Shown here piece after piece: positions 13,565-25,100 of a stretch of DNA of 64,000 bases. Made by a program: the position numbers and the translations under genes. Numbering within the stretch: the first letter of the stretch is position 1; every line of letters begins with the position of its first letter. The notes beneath the pieces are model-generated. The model ran no database searches. It was not told the DNA's origin and saw nothing but the letters and a program-made list of their open reading frames with translations. The stretch covers positions 24,672,870 to 24,736,869 of the forward strand of contig NC_054548.1 in NCBI RefSeq assembly GCF_017654505.1, written 5' to 3'. Source of the DNA: Polyodon spathula (taxonomy: Eukaryota > Chordata > Actinopteri > Acipenseriformes > Polyodontidae).

Positions 13565-14165
13565 TATATAGACTGCATACATAAGTTCATACCCAGCATC
13601 TTCAGTGGTTTTGTGATGTGGAAATCCAGTCCCCAGGATCTAGGCTCAGACCCACAAGCATGCCCTTTGGTTCCTATCACGTTTGGCTGGAATTCTAAAT
13701 GGCTGATAAAGATGGAACAAGGTCCTGTCCACAGAGTCACTGGTGGTATTTCTCAGCAGGCCGCGTTTCCATTTATAGACAGCATTTGGACAGAAACAAA
13801 ACTAACAATAAGCTAGTGCTGCTGAACCGATTATTGGATTATTCAGAGTGAGCTCTCCACAGAAACTAGGTGCTGACAATCTGGTCAGGGTCAATGGTAT
13901 TGGACAGGGCTAGCTTACCAAGTGAAACAAGTGAAGTAAGCTGCTGGGGTTAGTGGTGATTGCTGCTTTTCTTAGACTGTGGAGAACAGCAATCCACACA
14001 AACCCAAGCAGCTGTTTCTTCACTCATTGGAATGCTAAAGTAGGCCAATCAACACCAATAACACCTCACCCCCTAGTTCTTCATCCAAATACTCGAATAA
14101 TTCTACTCCGTGTAGCACTACAATGAGCATCTTATTACAATTACATTGAAGAAGCTATGAGTAAA
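13565..14165. other. no recognised feature
   Basis: Immediate downstream flank or 3' UTR of ildr1. No clear polyadenylation signal could be assigned. Confidence 0.4.
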
Positions 14166-14171
14166 TATCAA

Positions 14172-14182
14172 AATATATATGT

Positions 14183-14251
<69 letters not shown>

Positions 14252-14279
14252 CCAGAAATGCTAAAAAAAAAAAAAAAAA
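14172..14279. repeat. (TA)n, poly(T) and poly(A) tract
   Basis: About 30 TA units, then T-rich and A-rich runs. It lies just past the ildr1 stop and so is probably transcribed in the 3' UTR. Confidence 0.9.
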
Positions 14280-14290
14280 GCTGCTTTGCT

Positions 14291-14329
14291 TCATATCACC
14301 ATACTTCTTCCACTCCGGGAACTTTTTTC
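14291..14329 (-). CDS. ildr1: ildr1 exon 8 (terminal micro-exon)
   Basis: 39 nt after acceptor TTTGTTGCAG, in phase 0: [12 protein letters not shown] then TGA. This is almost the human ILDR1 terminus (EKDSSHSGRSVVI from memory), a candidate PDZ ligand. Intron 7 is only 192 bp. The 3' UTR runs into poly(T)/(TA)n sequence within about 30 nt. Confidence 0.9.
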   Translation of the reverse strand, partial: EKSSRSGRSMVI

Positions 14330-17300
14330 CTGCAACAAAAAAAAAAGGAAAAATGATGCAGAAAAAACTGATGTTTTTTTCTGTCTTTCCTCTGCCAGAG
14401 CTAACACATTATAAACAATATGCTGTAAATTTTAATCTCATTGGATAAAATCCCTATATAAAGCCTCCCCTCCTCAGTTTATTTACTGTTTTAATATGAG
14501 CATTTGTAGTTTGGTACTTACTGAATATACATCATTGTTGCGGTGTGCATGGTTGTTGGCTCTCCGTTGAAGGATATCTACCGAGCTGTAGCTGGGAGGC
14601 TTTTCCGGCCAGTCTTCTTCCCGGTCCCAGTTGCGACTCCTGCCGTTGCCTCCCCTCCAGCTGAGGTCTTCGTCAGAGCTCCAGCAGCGCTTGCCTGGCG
14701 GGGACAAGCTCCTCTTCCTACGCTGTGGGTGCCGTGGTTCATTGAAGAGATCATCCCTGCTCTTCGATCTCCAACGGCCCCCATACTTGCTGCCACCGCT
14801 GCCTCCAGTGTCACCACGCCCCCTCCTCCCTGCGGCAGGCCTCCTGTGGCCATCGTATTCCGACTCGTCGCTATAGCTGCGCAAGTTTTGCCGGCGGGGA
14901 GGGGAGAAATCCCTCCTGGGGCTCCGTCTGTTGTTCTGTACATTGTCTCTCCTCCTCCTGGCATCCTGGGGCTGTTGCCGGTTGAGGAAGCTGGAGTCCT
15001 GACTGGATCTGGATCCTCCCTGGTTGCGGGGTCCTCTGGCACCCCTATCGCTTCCTGAATAGTAACCCCTGTTTCCCTGCGATGAGTTGTCACGGGACAG
15101 GCCCTCAACGATGGCCGGCAGTTTGATAACGCGCCTGTCAATCTCCCGCACCTCAATGTCATTCAGCGATGACAGAATGCTGGGTGGGCCTCCCCGGAAT
15201 GGGATGTTGTTTGCTCCGCGTGGTGGCGGCGGTGGCAGCTGCTGCAATGGGTGGTTTGAGTCCAGGGTCCTCATCTGATTCTCAATGTAGTCCAGGACAG
15301 AGTTATTGGCAGAGTGTTGAACTGTCGGGGGAGGCAGCGGCATCATTGGGATGTTCTGCTTCAAGGAATAGTCTGAAAAAGCAAATCATCATCAACAAGC
15401 AAGTGAAACAGAAAATAATCATCAGAAAAGCAAGACTGTTGCTTACAGATAGACGTGGATTTGAGATCTTTACTAACTGAGTGAAAATCAGCATATGGCT
15501 AATCCACCGTGGCTTCAAGGCTCATCAGATTACACTTTTCAAACCAATATGACTATAAAAAGTTATTTTACTTTACTTTCAGCTGTAATATTGTTCAACC
15601 CAGATCAATCTAAAAGCAGAGAAATATGATTTAAAAAAGTGACTCATGTTTTTAAACTGTAAACTCAATATGCTTCTAGATTTGATTTATTTAAAAAAAA
15701 TTACAACCACTCAACTTGCTAAAGATATACAGTGCCTTGAAAAAGTATTCAGCCCCCATCCCTTTTTTCACATTTCAGATTCTGAATTTGAAATAGATTA
15801 AATTAGGATTTTTTCCCACTGATCTACAAAGCTTTGAGCACCATGTCAAATTAAAAGAAAAATTCAAAAAGCTTTCAACAATTTACCAAAAATGAAAAAA
15901 CTGAAATTATCACATTAAAAAAGTATTCATACCCTTTGTAACTGCAAGCCTAAATTTGCTCAGGTACAATATATCACCTCAGCAAGTCACACAATTTGTT
16001 GATGGACTCCACCTGTGTAAGAAATTGGTGGATCACCTGCTTTAAATTAATCTGTGAGGATAAATACCTCTCCCTCTGTATGGTCCCACAGTACGGTAGA
16101 GACTTAAAAAAAAAAAAAAAAAAAAGAATCAAAATGAAGATGAAAGAGCATTCTAAGCAAGTCAGGGATGAGATTATAGAGAAGCACAAATCTGGGGAAG
16201 GGTACAAAATAATTTCAAAGGCATTGAACATCCCTTGGAGCTCATTGCAGTCCATCGTACAGAAGTGGGTAAAATACAAAACCAGCACACTGCCTAGATC
16301 AGGCCACCCCTCTAAACTTAGTTGCCGGACAAGAAGGGCACTTCTTAGGGAAGCTACTGTGAGGCCAACTGTGAGACTGAATGAGTTACAGAAGTCAGTG
16401 GCTGCGATGAACGATGATGTTCATGTATCAGCAATCTCCAAGGTATTCCACAAAAAGGGCCTTTATGGGAGAGTGGCAAGGAAGAAGCCCTGGCTGAAAA
16501 AAAACCATATCCTTGCCCGCAAAGAGTTCACAAAACGTCACCTAGAGGATACTGCTGTTATGTGTCAGAACGTCTTGTGGTCTGTTGAGACTAAAGTGGA
16601 ACTTTTTGGCCTGAACTATAAACGGTATGTGTGGCGCAAATCAAACACTGTACACCAGCCAGGTAACACCATCCCCACCATAAAGTATGGCGATGGTAGC
16701 CATATGGGGATGCTTATAGGGATGCTTTTCAGTAGCAGGGACTGGCAATACTGTCAGGATTGATGGGAGGATGAATGGCAAACAATACAGAGAAATCCTG
16801 GATAAAAAAACTGCGCTTCTCTGCCAAAAAACTCAAACTGTGGAAGAAGTTTGTCTTTCAACAGGACAATGATCCAAAGCACACTGCCAGAGCAACAGTG
16901 AAGTGGCTTAAAATGAAGAAAATAGATGTCCTTGAGTGGCCCAGTCAGAGTCCTGACCTTAATCCCATCAAAAATCTATGGCAAGACCTCAAAATTGCAG
17001 TCCATCACTGTTCTCCAACTAACTTGACACAGCTTGAGCAATTTTGCAAGGAGAAATGGGCAAAAATTACTAATAAGTTAAGTTAATAAGACTTATCCGA
17101 AGAGACTACTGGGTGTAATAACTGCCAGAGGTGGTTCAATCAAGTATTGACCCAGGGGATGAATACTTAAAAAATGATGACATTTCAGTTGTTTAATTTT
17201 TATTATTTTATTGTTTACTATTTAATTTCTTTTTGGAGGGGGACTCTGTGAAGAAGAATGTGTGACTCACAAATAAAAATTCCCAATTTAATGCAAAAAT

Positions 17301-18793
17301 CCCAGGCTGCGAGACTCTTAAATGTGAAAAAAGGGATGGGGGCTGAATACTTTTTCAAGGCACTGTATCTAGGTTGCCGGTACTGTAGGCTTTAGGCTGT
17401 ATTGCTTTGCTTTACTGCCACCTACTGGCAGGAAGAAGTCCAGGAAAACATAAAGTCAATTAGACACATGCTCCAATGAGGAATCTTTATCATAATGTTG
17501 TAAATGCTAGTTTTATTACCAAATTTCTTTTAGTAGTACTGAATATATAATTGTTTTTTATTTTTACATTATTTATTTATTTAGTGTGTCCAATTATTTT
17601 ACCTCCTGATTTTCTCCCCAACACAGAATCTCTAGTTTTTTTCCCCTCACCATAAGTTCCCCACGCAGCTCAGACCCCCTCACCACAGTGGTTCCCCACA
17701 CAGCTCAGACTCCCTCACCACAGTGGTTCCCCACGCAGCTCAGACCCCCTCACCACAGTGGTTCCCCACACAGCTCAGACTCCCTCACCACAGTGGTTCC
17801 CCACACAGCTCAGACTCCCTCACCACAGTGGTTCCCCACGCAGCTCAGACCCCCTCACCACAGTGGTTCCCTACACAGCTCAGACCCCCTCACCAGAGTG
17901 GTTCCCCACACAGCTCAGACCCCCTCACCAAAGAGGTTCTCCGCACAACTCAAAACTGAAGGTTCAGTGGGCGTCCTTCGATCCCACAACCAAGCCAGCT
18001 TTCTCTTTTACACTCAGAAGCTCGAGAGTGAATGTCAGCGAGCTACTGGCCTCTGGAGCACAAAGGCCAGTCCTGCAGGTGTCCACCTGAGTTCACACAG
18101 TGCCTGGCCAGTACGGCGCGCTGTAGTGCATTGAGAAGAAAAAATCCCTGCCTCGCTAACCCATGGAAGTGCCAGAGCCAATGTGACACTCTCTTCGGAA
18201 TTCACAGCGAAGTCCGGCAACTTTGCACAACCAGGATACAAACCTGCACTCCCCTGACTGTATGACTCACCCTGCACACCACGTGGCTGTGCTTTTACTA
18301 GGTGAGCCTTAATATATTATGATTGAGTGTGAAAAGTTCACCCGAACTGTTGCGGTGCATGGACTAAACAAAAAGCAGAAACATTGCAGATAGCTTTGCA
18401 TGTTCACCATGTAACAAATGCATTGAAGATGCACAATACTCAAAAAATAAGAAGCCCTCTTTCACCGTAAGGCAGTGCTGTACTGTACCTCTAAGCTGTG
18501 GGTTTGAGCGGTAGGCTGAAGATCCAGAACCCACCGGTGCATAAATAGGTTGTCCCATTGCCCAGGGCATAAGAGCCTTTTGTGCTTCTTTTACCATCTT
18601 GTAGCGCATCACAGCTGAAAAGAACACAGAGATGGATACATTAATATGTGCAGATATTGAGAATGTATTACCACATGTCAAGAGGCATAAAATACAAAAA
18701 AAAACCAACCATATGTTTTACACAAAAATCATTTTTAAAAAGTTGAAAATAATTAAAATCACTTTTTCTGTTTACCCTACATGAATTAACAAA

Positions 18794-18850
<57 letters not shown>

Positions 18851-20456
18851 TATATACAGTGGCTTGCAAAAGTATTCAGACCCCTGACCAATTCTCTCAT
18901 ATTACCGAATTTTTGATATTTTATTTTTAAACACTGAAACTCAGAATCAATTGTTGTAAGGTGACATTGGTTTTATGTTGGGAAATATTTTTAAGAAAAA
19001 TAAAAAACTGAAATATCTTGCTTGCATAAGTATTCAACCCCTGTGCTGTGGAAGCTCCCAGTTTGCACCGATGAAAGAAATTGCCCAAACGAGGGCACAA
19101 TTACCTTACAATTGGCCTCCACCTGTGAACCATTAAAGTTGCTGTCACATTTTCTGGATAAAAACCCCACTGTTGAAGGATCATTGGTAAGGCTGTGAAT
19201 CTGAAGGAAAATGAAGACCAAAGAGCAATCTACAGAAGTTAGAGATAAAGTAATACAAATGCATAGATTAGGGAAAGGGTACAAAATAATATCCAAGTGT
19301 TTGGATATCTCAGTGAGCACAGTTGGATCAATAATCAGGAAGTGGAAGCTGCATTACACTACCCAGGCACTACAAAGAAAAGGCCGTCCCTCAAAACTCA
19401 GCGCTCAAACAAGGAGGAGACTTGTGAGAGAAGCCACAGAGAGGCCAACAACCACTATGAAGGAGCTACAGAGTTCAGTGGCTGGGAGTGGAGTAATGGT
19501 GCACCAGTCAATCATATCAAGAGCTCTGCATAACACTGGCCTGTATAAGAGGGTGGCAAGAAAGAAGCTGTTACTCAAAAAGTACCATCTGAAAGCACTT
19601 CTGGAGTTTGTCAGAAAGCATGAGAGTGACCCAGGTGCGATGTGGGAAAAGGTTTTGTGGTCAGATGAGACCAAGACAGAGCTTTTTGGCCAAAACTCAA
19701 AGCGCTATGTGTGGTGCAAACCTAACACTGCCCATGTCTCAAGACACACCATCCCTACAGTGAAGTAAGGTGGTGGCCATCATGCTGTGGGGATGCTTCT
19801 CATCAGCAGGGACTGGGCATCTTGTTACAATTGAAGGAAGAACGGATGGAGCAAAATACAGGAAAATACTGCAAGAGAATCTGCTTCAGTCCGCTAAAAA
19901 ATTGAAGCTTGGGAGGAAATTCACCTTTCAGCAGGACAATGATCCCAAGCACAAGGCCAAAGCAACATTGGAATGGCTCAAGAACAAAAAGGTGAATGTC
20001 CTACAGTGGCCCAGTCAAAGTCCTGATCTCAATCCCATTGAGAATCTGTGGCACTATTTGAAAATTGCGGTCCACAAGCGTCGTCCAACCAACCTGAACA
20101 ACCTGGAGCAAATCTGCCAAGAAGAATGGGCCAAAATCACTCCGACACTGTGTGCAAAGCTGGTACATACTTACCACAAAAGACTTAAAGCTGTTATTGC
20201 AGCGAAAGGTGGCTCTACCAAATATTAATGTGTGGGGGTTGAATACTTAGTCAAGCAAGATATTTCAGTTTTTTATTTTTTTTTTTTAAATATTTCCCAA
20301 CATAAAACCAATAACTGATATCACCTTACAGTAATTGATTTTGATTTTAAGTGTTTTAAAATAAAACATCGAACAGAACGAAATTTCAATGTACCATTTG
20401 TAATTCAGTAATATGAGAGAATTGGTCAGGGGTCTGAATACTTTTGCAAGCCACTG

Positions 20457-20498
<42 letters not shown>

Positions 20499-22104
20499 TA
20501 ATATATATATAATATACTATATATGGCACTGATGCGTTTATTTTAAATTGATCAAAATGACAGCGACGCTTAAAAGGGGGCGGTGGTTATACGAGGACAA
20601 CCTTTACTAATAATACAACGACTTTCAAAACACTGCAATATTTTATTACATGATTTATGACATTTTATAAGTGTCGCAGTTGCCTATGTGTATGTAGCAG
20701 CGTGTGTGGCTAACCTATTTTGACTACAGTACATTTATCAGAGACAGTTACCGAGAGCCTATTAGGTGGGAGTTGGAAGGTCAGAAGAGTACTGTACCAG
20801 TGAATCAGAAGTGTGTATTGGTTGTTAAGGGGCGGGACAATGCTGGTGTGGCAGTTAAGTCCAAGAATGTGACATAGTTGTTTTTCTGCAGAATATCAGT
20901 TAGATTATTGTAAAAACTACAATATATCCTACTCAGTTATTTTTTCTCACTGTAACTTGCTTGTTTGTAATTTCTCTGCAAGAGAAACCGAAGCTAAATC
21001 TTCTCATAGATAGTAAGCATATTATTTTTATTTGTACGGGATTGAGTACAGGAATTACAATTGAACTAAAAAGAAAACAGCAAAACCACCTATAGGAACT
21101 TCAGAAGGACTGTTGTTCTGTACATAGTCTTACTATGTGTGTGTACATTAGTTTGTAATTTACGTGCTAGGTTGAGGCTCCCATCTCTCGGGGTGTTACA
21201 TGTACATAGTCAGTGCTGCACGTTTATTTGTTTACTGTGTTTTTTTTAGTAGGGGGAGTGTAACGGGAGGCTTGTGCTGACTCTTCTGGTGCATTGATAG
21301 TGGTACAGGAAAGGGCAGCAGGCTTACAACACCCACCTGTCGGATATGGCAGTGACAGTGAGAGGTGGGAGAGAGGGTGTGTGGCTTTCCCTTTCTCTTG
21401 AGTGGCTGAGAGAAGGGATTTGGGGGATTGCTGGCCCTATAAAGATTATGCTCTGTGTTCTCTCGGGTTGCCCCCTCTAAGACGAAACGAGCCAGCTGGC
21501 GGAAGTTGGGCTGGTGGATCGAGCACGGCCAGCAAAACAAAAACAAGCGAAATAAATCGAACAGAGAAAGATTGTAGAGATCAGGGAATCCTTGGACAAT
21601 GAACGTGCATAGGTGGAGGGAACACTGTAGTGTAAGACGGAGACCCGGGCCGTGAGGATAGCGGCAGTTGGTGTAACGCTGCCGAGTGCAGCACCTTTTA
21701 TTTGTAGTTTTGATTACTGTGTTTTCTTTTCCTTTTTCCTTTCGCCTTTGGTTTTTGATTATTGTTTTGAGCACCTGGAAGTGTGTCCGCACTTGAACTG
21801 TACCACCTTTGGTATTCCCGTGGTTTGTTTTTCCATCGCTGGTAGGCAGGCCACGATCAACAGCGCCCTCTGCGGGCTAAAAAGTGAAAGCACCCTGTCA
21901 ATAAAACTGGTCACCTGTGTGGTGTATTCAAGTACCCCTGTCTGTCTCCTGTGTCAGTGAATTACCCACCATCCTTCCACAAGGAGAAAAAAATACCTTA
22001 ATGTTTCTTTATTGATAGAACGTTTATTCGCGGGCGGCCTTTATTATAAAGCTGATATATGACTGCGGTGTCAATACAAGGGCGGCACCAAATTGAAGTA
22101 ATAC

Positions 22105-22168
<64 letters not shown>

Positions 22169-25100
22169 ATGCCTTGCAAAAGTATTCAGACCCCTGGCCA
22201 ATTCTCTCATATTACTGAATTACAAATGGTACATTGAAATTTCGTTCTGTTTGATATATTTTTTTAAAACACTGAAACTCATAATCAATTAATGTAAGGT
22301 GACATTGGTTTTATGTTGGGAAATATTTTTAAGAAAAATATGTTGTTTAAGTTTGAAAAGCTGCATCACACAGTTGTTTGCAAAATTTGTCATTGACATT
22401 CTTCAGACACCTCCATGAAAACCTCAGGGTGTAAGAATTGTTCCAGTGGTTTGATTTCATATGCACAACAAATCAACACAACAGAAGCAATGGGGTTTTC
22501 CAATAAATGTGCTCTCTATTGAATATACATATCTATAACAAAAACAATGTAAAAAAATAAAAATTAACAAAGTCAGAAAAGCGCAACAGCTGTTTATAGT
22601 GGCGATACCAAACACAAGAGCCTGAGTTAGGAGAAGCAACAGGGGCAACCTTGTCAAGCATCAAGCAAATAGGCACAATTGGAAAGGTGCTGGAGCTCAA
22701 CATTCATCATAAGTGAGTAATAGAGAGTAATAAGTAGAATAACATAAGAGAAATGAGAAAAGATTTTAAAGTAAAATAATGGTAGAAGGGACGTTTGGAC
22801 AGTATTGAAAGTGTGAACACTGTATTATTTTCGTTGCAAATGTACATCCATGAGCGGTGAAAACAATATGTTTAAATGTGTTAATTGTTCATTTTCCCCT
22901 GCACCAGGGAGGTATTGTAAATTAGTGCCAGGTGCAGGGTATTTAAGAAGTGCAGTCAGTTTCCTCGAGAAGGCTGAATAGAAGAAAGCAGGAGGTGTAC
23001 CCTGCTGCCGAGCTGTCACACGATACATGCTGTGTAAACCTGTGTGGTTATTATTGTTTTTATACCAGGTAAAAGGCTTAGCCTTCCTGCGAGCTAGTCA
23101 CATAAGTGTTTAGTAAGAGCTCTGAAGGAGCTAGGTATTTGTTTTGTTTTTTGTTTATTTTTGTAATTAAAAGTGCGTGTCAGCACTATTTTTTCCAATT
23201 CCAGTGTGTGGGTTGTGATTATAGTAGGGAAAAGAACCGGAGCGAGCCTAGTTGGCGAGCAGGCTTTTACAGTAGGTACAAAACAATGTTATGAATGGTT
23301 AAAAAGGTACCTATGTATGTCAGTGCTAAAGGGTAGTATATTAACACATTTTAATGCTGAAAAAAAAACATTATTCTCCTTGTTATAGAGGTGCTATGAA
23401 CTTAGGCCAATGTAAGGCATTTGTAAAGCATTAGGTCTCTTCATAAAAAGGCCATATTCATGTCCTTTGCATTTCCTGGCCATGGTTTGACTTCAATGAG
23501 TACATCATTTGCAAGCACCCATTTTCCAGTGGCACGCACAGCAAGTTGAAGAGCTGACTGAGTAAGTTCACGTTTCATGACTGGAGAAGTTTTGCATTGC
23601 CTGCATTTGCTACCAAGAATCATTGCTCATTTGTCATTTCTATAAATGAGTTCTTCCAAACACATGGAATCTGCACCTGCAGGTACATGTACAGGGTAAA
23701 CATGCAATACCTGTCGGTTTGATGAGCGGTAGTTACATCTAGTAGCATAGAATGTCATGACTGAAACCATGCAAGATACTTAATGACACATTTCATATAA
23801 TTTGGTGAGAAACTCTGCAACATCTTGCTGCTCACCTCTATTGAAGGCTTTTCCTAAGAAGTGACAAATATGCACAGTAGTTAGAGATGCAGTGGATGGC
23901 AAGTGGTCGTAGTTGTGAACAAAGCTCCTGATAGCCTCTTGTTGACTGTGTTTTAATGAATCCTTCAGAGTTTGCAAGTGAGGAAGGCACTGCAATGTTG
24001 CATTTGCATAGCATGAGGTGAAACTGGGGTTGCTCAAGCCTGTGAATGGATGTGTAACTGCAAGTGTGCTCTTAGAAGATTGAGGCTTTTGCTGTCCCTA
24101 AACATTAGTGATGGCTCGGTGAATGAAATGCTCTCGATATTTTACCTTCTGTCCCTTGTGCCTGTTGGTCTCCTTCAAGCTTATCAACTTAGGGCAATAA
24201 ATCCCTCTGAGCCTACTGTACTCTGCAACTGAAGTTTGAGGTGCCTTAATGCAGGTGGGGTCAAAAAGTTGACAAGGTGGACAGCGCTTAAGGATGGAAC
24301 TCTGGAAAGTGCAATGAAACTTTGTCCATAGGAGGAAATGGAGTTAACAAGATCCATCCTAACTGTTTTTGGAGTCACACCCTGGCATTTGTGAATGGTG
24401 ATTGCATGAGCACCAATGACTGTGAACTGCTCTCGAACAATGTAGACACTCTGTCCATGATTTCAAACTAAGTGTAAACGTTCAAAGGTATGGGTGACTC
24501 CATTGTTAATTTTGATGGTTATGACCATACTTGTGTTTTCCAGATAGTAAGAAAAAGCTTGAAGCTTCCTTATTGCCCCATTGATGGGACCAGTGGCAAT
24601 GTCAATGTTCTCGCAAATCACTGGTTTGCAGCCTATTTTGACTCGTATGGTAGTTTCCAGTCCAGCTGTACGACTTCAGTCAGCCTTGTAGGCGTTCATT
24701 TTTTTAAGATCATTTCTCTGGAAGTTACAAGGGCAGTCCACAGTCCATAACATATATGTCTTTCATGTGTTTGATCGTTTGTTTTTGTAGCTGGAAATAT
24801 CTCCTCTTCCATAGGTATCAATCATAAAGTCAACGATCTCCAATCAGCTTGGTTGGTGGCTCCGAGTCGAGCACAGTTAAAAAGGTTACCAAAAGATCTG
24901 TCCTGTTTCTGGTGCATATTAAGTGTGAGTTGATCATATGCAAACAAATTTCACAGATCCACTGATCCCATGGAGCCAGTCAGTTTGTGCAATTCCTCTT
25001 GAATAACTGGCACATAAGATGGATTCTGATGCACAGGAAATCATGGACACCTCATCAATAATGAGGAGGGACACATGTCGCATGTCTGTATGAAGGCACT

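Larger units (their letters stand above)
15373..18488 (-). other. ildr1 intron 6
   Basis: 3.1 kb intron holding a complete Tc1-type element (15730-17365) and a 35-bp minisatellite (17652-17945). The remainder shows no coding signal I can support. Confidence 0.8.

Noticed and set aside
14543..15162. Long open frames overlapping the ildr1 tail exon on both strands
   Set aside because: Shadows of the GC-rich ildr1 exon 7; only the minus-strand frame ending in [10 protein letters not shown] matches the family.
17688..18134. Open frames of 78-148 codons across 17688-18134
   Set aside because: They are the 35-bp minisatellite read in three frames with the same peptide; no coding signature beyond the repeat.
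21232..21792. 186-codon minus-strand frame
   Set aside because: Lies across the LTR in antisense with no domain or coding signal.
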